The notes: a model not told the origin generated them from the letters alone. Positions 34,336 to 47,008 are shown, counted from the stretch's first letter. The stretch: DNA of 64,000 nt from Ectobius pallidus (GCA_964059195.1 CAXKWD010000007.1:2542001-2606000), one strand, 5' to 3'. A program made the numbers and translations.

Positions 34336-34377
34336 TAGTAGTATTAGTACTAATAATATGCAGTTTTACTGCCATTG

Positions 34378-34381
<4 letters not shown>

Positions 34382-34416
<35 letters not shown>
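34382..34416. repeat. (ATT)n microsatellite
   Basis: Twelve or so ATT units directly after the MITE right end. Confidence 0.95.
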
Positions 34417-34899
34417 TCACAGTAAAAGCATTGAACATAAAGAACGACCCTCATGCTTTCCGTTCTAGATATTTGTTAGTTTTTATGAAAATGTAATAAG
34501 TAAAATTTAATTATCTCTGTAATTTACTTTTCTCTGTGCTAGCCTTTAACACGTTTATGGGAGAAAGTTTGTGCAATATATTTTGGCACCATTTATTTAA
34601 ATTGTGTATTGTAAATTTGTAATATGTCACTGTAAAGGTATGGGTCCAGTTGGCGACCTGGTACTTAAATATATTTAACTATCATCACAAGAAAGTACTA
34701 TTGTGGTAAAAGAGATTTCATTTTGTTTGTTTTGTTTTGGAAACGAGGAGTAAGGGCGAATATAGGAATCCTACCAACATTTTTCCATTTGTGTCATTCA
34801 GCCGTTCATATTTGCGAAATAATAAAATCAGGTAAACTAATGTAACAAAGTGCCAGGTGGAGTTAATAGGCTTCTTGAGGAAGTTTGATAAGTACATGT

Positions 34900-35275
34900 G
34901 AAGGAATATGTAGGTAGTGTTATTTGTCCAAGCTAACTGTATTGCAACTTCAAAAGCCGTAAAACAATATGTTGTCATGATAACTGATTTGCATTTGATA
35001 AATTCTTTCTAATATATTACCATAAAATAGGCACTAAATTGGGCATTACTCCGGTACCGGTCAACCGACTTGGTTGAATAACAGTAGGCTTCTTCCCATG
35101 GACGTTATAAATGCGTATCCTACCAAGTTTCATGAAAATCCGTTAAAGCGTATTTAGTTATGGCGCGTACAGATACACGGACGGACAGACAGACAGACAG
35201 ACGGACAGACATTTTCTCGTTTACCACACAATCTTATAAAGTACGATTCTGGCACTTTTAATATTAGATTTTTTA
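34900..35275 (+). repeat. Interspersed repeat (family B), copy 1
   Basis: Shares 'gttgtcatgataactgatttgcatttgataaattctttct'-type sequence, 'ggcactaaattgggcattactccggtaccgg', 'aagtttcatgaaaatccg', 'gagttatggcgcgtacag' and a (CGGACAGA)n tail with 48320-48680 (inverted) and 62360-63320. The last two words are widespread in insect repeats. Confidence 0.7.
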
Positions 35276-35334
35276 TACTGAATTACACACACTGGATCTG
35301 GCGGACATTCACATGCACGCGTGATGCTCGGCTG

Positions 35335-35660
35335 CCAACGGAAATAACTTTTCAACCACCAAGTTTGCGACTATCGTGAGAAATTTAACCTAACATAAGA
35401 AAGAAATGAATTTCAACATCAATTTTTATCAGAGACCGTCTTATTCTTAACTAACTAAAAAGTAATTTCCATGTGATTGAAACTGAGGTTGGTTACAATG
35501 TATTTTTAGACAAGGCACAGTGTCACATGGAAAATACTCTTTTAGTTAAGAATAATTACAAATGATTGTTAGATAGGTTAAAATTTAAAATTCATTGCGT
35601 CAATTCAAATGTTAAATTTCTCACGGTCATATTTGGAGGTTGAAAAGCGTTGTTCACTCC
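35335..35660. mobile_element. Inverted-repeat MITE (family E)
   Basis: Two halves mirror each other: 'cttttcaacc(a/t)cca...cgtgagaaatttaac', then 'ttcttaactaactaaaaagtaatttccatg', with the reverse order and orientation in the right half (to about 35650). It is about 320 bp and non-coding. The arms match fragments at 20640 and 56925. Confidence 0.6.
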
Positions 35661-36034
35661 ATCCCAAAGTCATTCTAGGGTTCTCCCCTATAGACGCGTT
35701 ATTAAAATTTCGGAAAATAGATTTTCTTATACACTTCTAAACAACTTGGATCTTTTTTCACTTTCCACAAAAAAAAAAAAAAACCTTATCACCAGTTGGA
35801 AGTTCGCAGGCATGGACCTCTGTCTGTACGTGTGAGTACTAAATGTCAGGACAGCTGGAAACTCCCAGATTTGCTGTTCGGTTGGCCTACATAATGCAAT
35901 TATTATGACCAAACATTATCAGTTGTGTATGAAACCACTTGTTAAACAATGATTTGCTAGTTTCATTTCCTGTAATTTTCTTGCTGTCTACTTATGTGAA
36001 TATTTTAGGAGAAACTTTCTTTTTACTGAGATTC

Positions 36035-36120
36035 AAACCCATGAATTCGGCTTTCCGCGCCGATGCTCTACCAATTGAGCTGGCCGTAGTTTGATTCATA
36101 ACACCAGATGGAATCTCTCT
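36035..36120 (-). repeat. tRNA-derived SINE head (family C)
   Basis: The minus strand shows an A box (CCAGCTCAATTGGTAGAGC), an anticodon-arm-like stem, and a B box (GGGTTTGAATCTC). The acceptor stem does not pair, so it is not a functional tRNA. The following 'aagtttctccta' recalls the copy at 58510. Confidence 0.6.
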
Positions 36121-36601
36121 CCTATTACTGATTAGAAATCATTAATAGTCTACATTTTCTGTATTTTACATCTTAATGTTACTCTACAATAACAATGAGT
36201 GTGTCTGACACAATGAGTTCAACACTATAATGAGGAAGAAGTAAACAAACATTAAAGTAAATGCTGTTCTGTGACGTCACAGCTTAGCAATAATACGAAT
36301 TAATACACATTTTAATAAATTTAAGATTAGTTTTACTGATAAATGTAACTTATCTGTGGGTTGAGAAGCGAGTTCCAGTTAGTGACTCCACTGTTTTTCT
36401 GATAAATTTTATATTTTAGAATATATCAGATACAGAGGCTCTATCCCTTCATGGGAAGAGGACAAAGTAACACGTTGCTATCGAGCGGTCGTCACTCTAC
36501 AGTGGTGACGTCATTCAGGGAAGGAAGGAGCGTTTTTTCCGGACGAGATAAAAGTTTCAACGTTTGGGATTAATAATAGCCACATCCATCAACACCAGAG
36601 C

Positions 36602-36671
<70 letters not shown>
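36602..36671. repeat. (AAT)n microsatellite
   Basis: About 23 uninterrupted AAT units. Confidence 0.97.
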
Positions 36672-36725
36672 GATGTGTCTTGCAGGCCTATATTCAGTTT
36701 CCCCATTCGTTTTACACTGATGCAA

Positions 36726-37548
36726 TCTCTATATATATAAAAGGCTTTGTCCTGACTGACTGAATGAATGACTGACTGACTGATTGACTGAATGACAGGA
36801 ATCAACGTACAGCCTAAACTATAACAGGTAGAGACTTGGAATTTTGACAGTACCTTCGTTTCATAATTTAGGTGCTCACTAAGAAAGGATTTTGAAAAAT
36901 TCTGATTCTAAATGCCAAAAATTAAATGTTTTTGAAAATACTTAAACCCTTTTTACATAGAATTATCAATTCCAAACCACAGAATATATTGTTGCCAAAT
37001 GGTATCAGGTGGGCTTGGAAAAAACAATTGAAATGCACTTTTGACAAATAAGAGAAGTTATCAAAATAATTCATGTTATAAATAAATATTACAGAATGAA
37101 ATCCACTAAAATAATGGAATCACATAACTTTCTCTACCCTGGACATAGAGAAAACAAAACGAGGTATGGTAATGTGTATATTATTATATTATATCGCAGG
37201 TTTTTGGAGAGAAAAGTATGAAAGTGATAATGCTTTATGGTAACATAAGAGTGGGAAATTTCCCGCCTCGATATTACAATTTTATGTTACAGGAATTTCT
37301 GTTTCTTCTTATTTAAACCTCTACCAGGCTTGCTGTGCACTGTATAAGCGATGGGATGCAAAATTCTAGATCCTCTATGAGCCATAAAAAACTATATCAA
37401 GCGTTTTCTGAGGGAATAGTTTGAGTGTAATAAGTCGTTCTTCCTATTTCAAATTATAAATGCCTATATAAGGACCTAGAATTTAAAATTGAAAATCCTT
37501 CGAATTACAAAATACAAAACCCGGGCGACGCCGGGTCTTTTAAGCTAG
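36726..37548 (+). mobile_element. Non-autonomous Helitron, family 1, 823 bp
   Basis: It starts TCTCTATATATATAAAAGGC, carries GACT/GAATGACT repeats, and ends with hairpin CCCGGGCGACGCCGGG, TCTTTTAAG and CTAG. Flanks are A and T. It is the clearest full-length reference copy, and its interior supplies the empty site for the nested insertion at 28907-29750. Confidence 0.92.
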
Positions 37549-37559
37549 TACATTATAAC

Positions 37560-38030
37560 GCACTATTATGATATAACATAAATCATTAACCCATAACTAA
37601 ACAGATTTTTCCTGTGCGGTTCGTCCTTCATAATTTATTTTCTCTGTTGACTGATCATTTCTACAGCTATGAAAAACGTATCAGTAGATAGGATTTTTTA
37701 CCGACTTCTGATATAGCATACTCGTTGGTACACACTTAAGCCGTCCCTGCAATACGACCTTTTATTCTACATCAAAATGTGAAGTGAGAAAATGATATTC
37801 TCCATGTCCAGGGTAGGGAAAGTTATGTGACTGCATCGCATCCGATAGGCCTATTTGTTTATGTGAATGTCATTCTCTATTGTTCATTTACAGAAATAAT
37901 TATATCGAAAACCTATCTAATCAATTATTATTTCCAACTTTCAAAGCCTTTTGTGAACACTGCAAAGAATATTGTTGTCATGAGAGCTGAATTGCATTTG
38001 GTGAATTCAGTATAATATTTTCAGAAATTA
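37560..38030 (+). repeat. Diverged Helitron-related sequence
   Basis: The words 'gatagg attttttaccgacttctgatat', 'tccatgtccagggtagggaaagttatgtga' and 'atgtgaatgtcattct' echo family-1 Helitron interiors and the remnant at 63500-64000. Ends are lost. Confidence 0.45.
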
Positions 38031-38199
38031 TATAATTTTTTCAAGAGAAGGGATGGTTTGCATAAATTTTAATGATACCCACATTTGTTTCCGGTTTGAA
38101 GTGGGCATGTGTGCAAACTTTCGTGCATATTGCTCGAAGCATGTAGATTTGAATAGGGAACCTACATACCCACTAGATTAGGTGGAGGAATAGTTGTGA

Positions 38200-38640
38200 A
38201 GAAGTCCACATTTGTTTATTTCTACCTAAAATGGAGATGGGCCGGACACATAATGAGACAAGACCCTGCTCGCTGGACTCACAGAATAACTTCATGGGAA
38301 CCGAGGACGGGAAGACGGAGGGCACGGTGGTGAGATGAACTAAGGGCAACTTTCGGCAACAGATGGGCCACCACAGCTAAAGACAGAGGAAGATGGCAAC
38401 TTCTAGTCAAGACAGCAATCCAAAACAACAACACAGGATGAGGACAGTAAATAGCAAGGAGCAGGAAAGCAGTGCACGACCGAAAAGCGAAGACCTAAAG
38501 CCACAGTGTATAGACTACATATCGGACCATAAATGATAGACTGACTATAGGCATAAGTAAGTGGAATGGCTAACCGGGATTGCGGACACAAGCCACCTCT
38601 CCCAGGAGATAGGTCCATGCCCCTCGGGGACATTATGGGC
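38200..38640 (+). pseudogene. RTE-like LINE C-terminus and 3' UTR
   Basis: The frame reads LKWRWAGHIMRQDPARWT, then ITSWEPRTGRRR, an in-frame stop, and DELRATFGNRWATTAKDRGRWQ. This is the familiar KWAGH...RW...W.P..G.R...A.DR..W tail of endonuclease-RT LINEs, probably RTE-like. The 3' part has no ORF. Confidence 0.7.
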
Positions 38641-39127
38641 TAATACTACTTCTTTCTAAGAAAAAACAGTCAAAGCTCTACACCATCCTTAAGACCACGA
38701 CTTTACTTTTCTTCCAAACGATTGCTCTGGTTATGTTTCATGCACTAGCATTTGTTTTTGTACAAAGAGGGCTTGGACTGCGAGCACAGTAATGCCAACA
38801 GATTTTCAAATTTCCCCCGTCTATTCATAACAACAATACGGGGAAATTAATTTCGCAGCTTGAATAGAAACTGTGTCCACATCACAAACAAATGAAGTCC
38901 GGCAGGCGTCAATACAGACATATTACATACAGTGCGCATGCGTAGAAGAGAGAGAAAAAGTGGTCATGTTGCACAAAACATTATGACTTTCGAATTTGTA
39001 ACAAACAGAATAGTTCACGGCAAGTCCTCGTAGAAAGGAGGCCATGAGATAAAAATGTTCTGTATGAGCTACATGATGAATTGAATGTTATTTTGCAATA
39101 ACCGCCTTATATTATGTGATTTATAAG

Positions 39128-40616
39128 TAGACCTGGGATTTTAGGCTCTAAAAAAACTAGTTTTAGGCACCTAAAATAGGCTTTTATATATATAAAAGGC
39201 TTTGTCCTGACTGACTGACTGAATGAATGACTGACTGAATGAATGACTGACTGAATGACAGGAATCAACGTACAGCCTAAACTATAACAGGTAGAGACTT
39301 GGAATTTTGAAAGTACCTTCGCTTCATAATGTAGGTGCTCACGAAGAAAGGATTTTGAAAAATTCTAAATGCCAAAAATTAAATGTTTTTGAAAATACTT
39401 AATCCCTTTTTACATAGAATTATCAAAACAAATTCCAGTGGTATCAGGTGGGTTTGGATTAAATTAAATGGATGTTTGACAAATTAGAGAAGGTATCATT
39501 ATAATTCATATTATCTATATTAATAAAAGGAATTCTCCTCGATGTCCAGCGAAATCTACTGAACGCAGAGATCTGAAATTTTAAACTTAGGAGTGCTGAA
39601 GGGTCGGAAAATGTTCCTCGAAGCCGGAATTTTAATTTTAGTTTTCGTTCGTGAGTTATGAGTGAAAAACTGGCAAAAAACGTGCATTTTTTGCGTTTTC
39701 AAAACATAAGTTTTCAGTTATACATTTCAATGTCAAATCAATTACAGTTGGCTTTGGCTATTTTTGTCAAACCTTGTAAACAAAACTTTCGCGATCGCTT
39801 GAATGTTGTAAGCCCTAAATATGGTCAAACGTTGTTTTATTTGGACGAATCTCACTATACAGAGGTTTTCTTGGCCAAGAAACTCGAATCTGAGGTCGCT
39901 TTTACCAGTCGATGCTATCTGATCGTGGTATGTAGTCCATGCGATTTAGGTGTTAATAAATGTAATGATTTAACTATTATGCTCTTAATTTTTAATTCTT
40001 GAAATAATTATCGCGGGCGAAGCCGCGGGCACATGCTAGTCGGCTTATAAAAGAGAAAATAGTCACTTAAAATGAGCTTTAAAATGTGTAAATACCTAGG
40101 TAGATGGAAAATAGATTTTAAAATATTACAATAAAGAATTTTTTACTGCAAGAAACGTGGTAGGCCTATACCTATTCTTAACAGAATTAACTGCAAAATT
40201 AGGCATCACGAACTATATTCACTTAAACAGATGTTCTTTCACTGGTGACTTGACATAGTAGTCCTTCCCCCTTTAATCCTCCCCCTCCCCCGTCAGTCTG
40301 CATTCCTTTAGCGACAATTGTTTGGAAAAATAAAGTTTCCGTGAAAAACCCACCTCTGCTGTTCTGCTTTTCATTGAGGGGTGTCCATTATAAGGTTGTA
40401 AAAATTACAGAAGTTGAATTTTTATTTTAAATTATAAAACAGGCATTTTAGGCACTAAAATAGTAAAATACGCTCTGAAGGTCCAAATAGGCATTTTAGG
40501 GCACTATAAAACTCTATAAATGTAAGTGATTTATCATGAAACGTCCTAATATTTTAAAAATTTCATGTTATTTCATAAGGAACAAAATAGGCATTTGCTT
40601 TCAAATCCCAGGTTTA
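39128..40616. mobile_element. hAT MITE (TAGACCTG family) containing a Helitron
   Basis: The ends TAGACCTGGGATTTT and, inverted, TAAACCTGGGATTTG match the copy at 18209-18847 in the opposite orientation. Flanks TTTATAAG and TTTTTAAG are an 8-bp duplication with one mismatch. The composite Helitron at 39184-40039 interrupts it near the left end. Confidence 0.8.
39184..40039 (+). mobile_element. Composite Helitron, second copy
   Basis: It starts with a family-1 5' end (TATATATAAAAGGCTTTG; the leading TC is altered), GACT repeats and about 320 bp of family 1. At 39514 it passes to a family-2 Helitron (TCTATATTAATAAAAGG) and ends with hairpin CGCGGGCGAAGCCGCG, GGCACATG and CTAG (40036-40039), followed by T. 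The junction agrees with 28907-29750. The frame at 39658-40002 is non-coding. Confidence 0.85.
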
Positions 40617-40895
40617 TTTTTAAGTATGAAGGAAATCCAACCAACCACAAGGCCGAGAAGTAATGACGTCATTTTGTAAACAAAAATAATAAAATAAACC
40701 AAGACAGCTAACATGAAAGCAATCACAAAACTTCCTCTGCCCAGATACGAGTTAGCCTCTTATCTTCATGTAAATTGTTGTAAAAATTAAGAGAATGTCG
40801 TTACCACATCGCATCCCCGAAGGATGCACAGCCCAAATGTTTTTTTCAGCCTGATGCAAAGCTTTATTGTTCGCCAGGTAACACTGGGTTTCTAG
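40617..40895. other. No gene seen
   Basis: Intron sequence without recognised content. Confidence 0.45.
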
Positions 40896-41141
40896 AGACT
40901 GTGGCTCGCTTATAACTACCCATCAGAATGTTTAAGTGTTTCAAATAAAAGTTTTGCTGTTAGTGTAGGCACCCCACGTACAATATTTAAACTAAATCTT
41001 TTCGAGAAAATCTCAAGAGTAACACGACTACGACATGTGGTGTTGCCAGAAGGACGTGAGTTCGTTCCCGACTCCATCATTATTACTTCCTCTGCCAGAA
41101 CCATAGGAAGTGTTGCGTTCGACCCAGAAATTTACAGTTGA
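40896..41141 (+). other. Open frame without ATG, unidentified
   Basis: Eighty-one codons are open between stops and have balanced, protein-like composition (for example KSFAVSVGTPRTIFKLN and VVLPEGREFVPDSIIITSS). It ends in TGA at 41139-41141. I do not recognise the family; it could be a piece of a transposon ORF. It lacks a start codon and flanking splice sites. Confidence 0.3.
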
Positions 41142-41227
41142 GTTTCAACATAAATGCATGTTATGAGTTCTCCTGGATCTAAAAATACTATTTTCAGAAA
41201 CATGCCTGAGTGTGTGTGTGTGAACAG

Positions 41228-41540
41228 CCTAGCTCCAGCGTAGCGTAGTGGTTGAGACGCTGCGGTACAAACCGGAAGGTCGCGGGTTCGGTTCCCGATG
41301 AGGTCGTTGGAGTTTTTCAATTGGCTTAATCCTTGTGGTGGCACTATGGCCTGGGGTCGACTCAGCCTTTAACAGAAATGAGTACCAGGATCAATCCTGG
41401 GGGTAAAGGCGATCGGTGCGTAAGGCTCACAACCTTACCACCTTCGTGTGCCGAATATCCAAATTCTGGGAGCCTCAGTCTCCTGGAACCCTCTGGGCCT
41501 CCATGACCTGCGTAGGGAACGACTGTCTCTTATTTTCAAT
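41228..41540 (+). mobile_element. tRNA-derived SINE (family B)
   Basis: A tRNA-like head has an A box (TAGCGTAGTGGTTGAGACGC) and a B box (GGTTCGGTTCCC). A tRNA-unrelated body follows ('ggcactatggcctggggtcgactcagcc', 'ctgggagcctcagtctcctggaaccc'). Only one copy lies in the window. No duplication was resolved. Confidence 0.7.
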
Positions 41541-41687
41541 GCCACTTTACATTAAAAAATTCTAACGATTATGTTTAATTTTTACACATGGGGTGTTTAC
41601 ACTAAGAGCTAAAACTTTCACTTGAAGCATTTTTGAAAAGTTATGTGAAGGGTAGTTATAAGTCACCCACTCTGACTGTGTGCTCCT

Positions 41688-43974
41688 TGCAACATGGGGT
41701 CATTCCATGCCAAATCATCACAAAAAAGTGTAATTTCCAACCCGACCATCTCAGATTATATGAAATTCGGTAAGAAGTTAAAATACATGAAGTTGTACAC
41801 ACACGCAAAATTTTACCCCTCAGTGATTTACGATATTCATACAGCAGGGTTGCAAACATGACAAAAATTGTAAAATTTTCCCTTGCATGCTCTGCAAAAA
41901 TAAATCATAACTTTACTTCTAATTGAGGTAGAACCTTCATGTTGGTCTCATTTTGAAGCTAAAGATACATAGTTTTCATTAAAAATAGTTGCATTTCAAA
42001 ATATTAATTTTTTCATTCCAAGGTCAAAAGGTGTAACCTTCGACCTTGAGTATCTAAGAAACTGTATCTTTAATTTTATTGAAGAAAAGATATATTAGGC
42101 AGTTAAATGCATTCTATCTATGGTACAAATTTCATTTCGGGATGGCTTTGGGAACAGGAGAAAAAATTTCCCTATAATAAAAAGCCACATGGCTGACTCA
42201 CTCACTCACTCACTGACATTAATGTTTGCCCACTTTCAGATTAACTAGAAACTTGAAATTTGGTACACGTATAGCATTTAGGCTGTAAACCATATACAAA
42301 TTCCAAAAAGGTTATATATTTTATTTTTAGCCCTAAAAACCCCCCGAAAAAGGGCTCGGCTCGGCTCACTGACATTAATGTTTGACCACTTCCAGATGAG
42401 CCAGAAACTTGAAATTTGATACACTTTTAGGCTTTTTAAATTTTAGGCTGTAAACCACAGGAAAATTCCAAAAAGTTATTTTTTTTTATTATTTCTAGCC
42501 CTAAAAACTCCCGAAAAAGGACTCGGCTCTACTCACTGACATTAATGTTTACCCACTTCCAGATGAGCTAGAAACTTGAAATTTGGTACACGTATAGCAT
42601 TTAGGCTGTAAACCACAGGAAAATTCCAAAAAAGTTTTGTTTTAAATTTGTAGCCCTAAAAACCCCCCCGAAAAGGGCTTGGGTCGGCTCACTGACATTA
42701 ATGTTTGCCCACTTCCAGATGAGCTAGAAACTTGAAATTTGGTACACTTATAGCTTTTAGGCTGTAAACCACACGAAAATTCCAAAAGTTTATTTTTTTA
42801 ACTTTTAGCCCTAAAAACTCCGGAAAAAGGGCTCGGCTCGGCTGACTGACATTAATGTTTGTTCACTTCCAGATAAGGTAGAAACTTGAAATTTGGTACA
42901 CATATAGCTTTCAGGCTGTAAACCACAGAAAAATTCCAAAAAGTTAATTTTTTTAATTTTTAGATATTTCACCCAATCGGTCAAGAGTTAGAGCTGCAGC
43001 TGCCGCGAGGCAGAAACCCACACAAATTAAAAATTTTTTTTTTTGGAATTTCCCTATGGTTTACAGCCTAAACGCTATACGTGTACCAAATTTCAAGTTT
43101 CTAGCTCATCTGGAAGTGGGTGAACATTAATGTCAGTGAGCAGAGCCGAGCCTTTTCTCTGGAGTTTTTAGGGCTAAAAATAATTAAAATATTAACTTTT
43201 TGGAATTTTCCTGTGGTTTACAGCCTAAAATTTAAAAAGCCTAAAAGTGTATCAAATTTCAAGTTTCTGGCTCATCTGGAAGTGACCAAACATTAATGTC
43301 AGTGAGCCGAGCCGAGCGCTTTTCGGGGGGTTTTTAGGGCTAAAAATAAAAAAATAACCTTTTTGGAATTTTTATGTGGTTTACAGCCTAAATGCTATAC
43401 GTGTACCAAATTTCAAGTTTCTAGCTCATCTAAAATTGGGCAAAAATTAATGTCAGTGAGTGAGTGAGTGAGTGAGTCATCCATGTGACTTTATATTGTA
43501 GGGAAATTTTTTTCTCCTGTTCCTAAAGCCATCCCAAAATGAAATTTGTACCATAGATAGAATGCATTTAACTGCCTAACATATCTTTTCTTCAATAAAA
43601 TTAAAGGTATAGTTTCTTAGATACTCAAGGTCAAAGGTTACACCTTTTGACCTTGGAATGAAAAAATTAATATTTTGAAATGCAACTATTTTTAATGAAA
43701 ACTATGTACCTTTAGCTTCAAAATGAGACCAACATGAAGGTTCTACCTCAATTAGAAGTAAAGTTATGATTTATTTTTGCAGAGCATGCAAGGGAAAATT
43801 TTACAATTTTTGTCATGTTTGCAACCCTGCTGTATGAATATCGTAAATCACTGAGGGGTAAAATTTTGCGTGTGTGTACAACTTCATGTATTTTAACTTC
43901 TTACCGAATTTCATGTAAATCTGAGATGGTCGGGTTGGGAGCTGTGATGATTTGGCATGGAATGACCCCATGGC
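41688..43974. mobile_element. 2.3-kb palindrome carrying tandem ~160-bp repeats
   Basis: The outer arms (41692 inward; 43974 inward) mirror each other for over 500 bp, from 'catggggtcattccatgcc' through 'ccctataataaaaagccacatgg'. Inside lie five units on the left (starting near 42214, 42368, 42537, 42693, 42847) and three inverted on the right (near 43123, 43291, 43447). Each has 'tgacattaatgttt', 'gaaacttgaaatttggtaca' and 'aggctgtaaacca'. A (CTCA)n tract opens each array. Both edges of the arrays look like Helitron-type 5' ends. Confidence 0.75.
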
Positions 43975-44906
43975 CTCTTGTTCTACACCAGAATGTGGAT
44001 GTGAGAAAATGTATTGCCCATGCTCAGTGTAAAGAATGTTGATGAAGCAAATGTCATTATTATAACTTACTACGAGGTAACACTTTAATTTTGGGCAGAG
44101 CAAGTTACGTGGTTGTACATCACAAGGGTAGTTATAAGCTATTCTGCAAACAATGTAGGTTTTCACGGCTGCCATGATTCCACTCCAACTATTGGCATGC
44201 CCGATGTCACAACCGATTGGGCAGTTCCGCAATCAATCACTTCGTATGTGTGGCAATATGAAACAAGAAAATAAAATTTTCGGAACAGCTCGAGAACGCC
44301 TAAGTGAACACCGCCCAAAACAAAAGAAGGGTTATACCAGTAATTAAATTTCCCAGCGCAGGATGATGTCGCAGAATTCCGATGTCTTCATTTCTAATAA
44401 CTCCTACAGGATCCCCGTACTACATCCGCAGCATTTAGGAAATAAGACACCGGCGTTTCCTTTATAATCCACAGACTACATTGCCATCTGCACGCAGTAT
44501 CTAGGCCTTTCTAACACACAATTGGAACGACGAAACTTCATATAGGAGTTCACAAGTCTTTCGCTTTACACTGGTATGGATTTCAAGTTCGGTTTTCGAA
44601 CCCGGCCATGTAAAACAAATCCTGCGGCAGAGAACCGTAGCTATCCGTGAGGTCTGTGAGACCGCAGTAAAAACAAACCGGTGATGCTGTTTGGACATGT
44701 GTCACTTACCCATCAGTGGCGGTCGTGAGCTACCACGTCACAGTATCGCAACAACAATGACTGTAAGGCTCTATCTATATGCTCTATGGATTCAATTTTT
44801 CCTGTTACAGCATAAAATTTCGCAGGGCATGGCCGCCACTGACTTCTAACATTAGAAAAAAAAAGCAAAAGAAAGGAACTTCGTCGTTAACACTGTAGTC
44901 AGTAGT
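43975..44906. other. No gene seen
   Basis: Includes a second 'gggtagttataag' word (also at 41651). Short frames only. Confidence 0.4.
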
Positions 44907-44935
44907 TATGAATAAATAAATAAATAAATAAACTA
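44907..44935. repeat. (AAAT)n microsatellite
   Basis: Seven AAAT units. Confidence 0.95.
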
Positions 44936-45983
44936 ATGCAGTGGCGACCAGTCATGTGATTAGTCTGTAAATTTTGCAGATTATGTAAACTCTATATTAT
45001 GATATAGCTGTTGATGTATGATTAAGGATTACAAAAATAGTAGAAGTTGTAAAATAGCATTGCAAAACTTTTAAAAACAAATTCAAAGCAATAAATCAAT
45101 GAAGCGAAACGTCGCTTTGGCTTTAGGCCTAAATGTTTGAATTAACAGAGATATGCAGGATATTTAAATATGCCGTTAAGAATAAATAAAAATTACAAAT
45201 GTTTTAATGTCAAGTAAATATGATGCATTATCGCAAAACTAATAAAACAGGCAATAAAATGCAAAATGAAACCATCAATTTCTTTCATGTATTGTACATA
45301 TTTTAATTCTAGCATGTAATAGAGTGCATTATTAAAAATGTGATTTTTCACAAATTTCAGGGCCCTAGTGATGATATTATCAATAATAATAATAAGCTTA
45401 ATGCCGTAATTCCAAGCAGACACGATCTCTTTTTTTGTACCGAACAAAGAAGTCATTAAGCAGCTAATCCGTATCATTTTGAATGCGGGGGATTTAGATC
45501 CTTTTTGTGCTGTCTCTGAATCGGTTAATTGTAAAACCAATTGAATGGAATCTCTTTTTCAAAACTAATCTGTTAAATTGGCAGCCCTGTGTAATGAGAT
45601 TAGTGACGTCACATGTTTCCAAATTAAAAACAGTTGCGACACGTGTTACGTAATTCACTTCCCGGTTATCCATCGCCATTCGTCGGAGTGGTGACTAGTA
45701 GGAGAGGGCTAAAGCTTAATGTGGCACCCGAATCACGTGGGCATCCCGGTTTCAGCTTGACACTATACTTGATCCAAGATGTGTAGCAGAAAAACTAAAC
45801 AACCGAGCACAGTTTACAAGAGTTCGTTCTTGATACTGTTTCGTCCATTACATACAGTAAAGTTAATTGAATTTTCTTTTTTTATATTAAGCGTTAAGTG
45901 TCAATTTTCTTCTATAACTTAATACAAATTATTAGAGGTTATGCCTCTTACTTTTACTTACAATATGTGGTGTATTTCATATC
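44936..45983. other. No gene seen
   Basis: AT-rich intron sequence with one frame (45193-45540, minus) of no recognisable domain. Confidence 0.45.
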
Positions 45984-46467
45984 CAGGCTTTAAAACTTAG
46001 TGCCCGATCGAATATGTTAACAGCAACCGTACTGTACAGACTTTGCTCGGCGTATGCCCTAGCTACCATATGCTAGTTCACGTGATAGTAAACAAACCGA
46101 AATACAGATATAGGAAGACCACAAAATAACTTCTCATTATCTAAACTCACATTACAAGCATGCAAAAAGATACTTTCTCCTGTTTGTGTATAATAGTCCC
46201 TCCCAAATGTTTCAATATATGTTTGCGTTTTAGAACACTTTACTTTCGGCATGCCGAACACGTATTATAAATTTAAACACGCACAATGACAAGGTACACT
46301 GTTGACCAATTTGAGAGGCACCGTACTACGAGTGCATTCACTTCTCAGTACTACTATCAATGACTGTCTTATCAGCCTACGCAATCACCCTCCACCCCCT
46401 ATACTCAGGATGTTGGTAACCGGAATCAACTCCCTCTGTGGGTTCGGGCACTAAGTTTTAAAGCCTG
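45984..46467. mobile_element. hAT MITE, 484 bp
   Basis: The ends CAGGCTTTAAAACTTAGTGC are inverted copies of each other and continue CCGA. Flanks TTCATATC (45976-45983) and TTCATAAC (46468-46475) are an 8-bp duplication with one mismatch. Non-coding. Confidence 0.82.
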
Positions 46468-46785
46468 TTCATAACACATTATGTAAATGAAAAGTACAAC
46501 AAATTAGTTAATTATGTTGTAGGATAAGTCTTGCATTTAGTAACTTATGTCAATTGTTTTTCTTCAGAATCAACAAATTAGACAAGGCAACGATAAAAAC
46601 AAATGAAATCTTGTTTTCTAAATATATGTTGTAATGTAAAACACGAAAGCCTATGATATAAATACGAAAACAAACAACTCACTTAACAGAACTTAAGTTC
46701 ATTCTTGTGTCCGACTTTAGCGCTGTATAACAAATAGTTAAATAAAAATACTTTCTTCAACGCACTTTATTTACCTTAGTAAACT

Positions 46786-46830
46786 TCCGGACGGCCGTTT
46801 CGCAGGTGGTGTTCCTGCATCATCAGCAGA
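46786..46830 (-). ncRNA. Hammerhead-like motif, left arm
   Basis: An exact inverted copy of the block at 47009-47053, read on the minus strand. Confidence 0.55.
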
Positions 46831-47008
46831 GTGTCAACTGAGGTCTCTGGAGCAGGTGTTTGTGGGGGTGTCTGTTATGGTGGGGGTGTCCCACCCCCAC
46901 CATAACAGACACCCCCACAAACACCTGCTCCAGAGACCTCAGTTGACGGACACCCCCACCATAACAGACACCCCCACAAACACCTGCTCCAGAGACCTCA
47001 GTTGACAC

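Noticed and set aside
36557..36805. Poly-isoleucine protein
   Set aside because: Translation of the (AAT)n microsatellite; the same applies to the poly-leucine frame at 47649-47906.
39658..40002. 114-codon open frame on the plus strand
   Set aside because: It lies inside the non-autonomous family-2 Helitron; the matching region of the other copy has no preserved frame, so it is chance.
43813..44232. 139-codon minus-strand frame and its plus-strand partner
   Set aside because: The same peptide appears at 41656-41859 because the palindrome arm is repeated; no domain and no splice logic.
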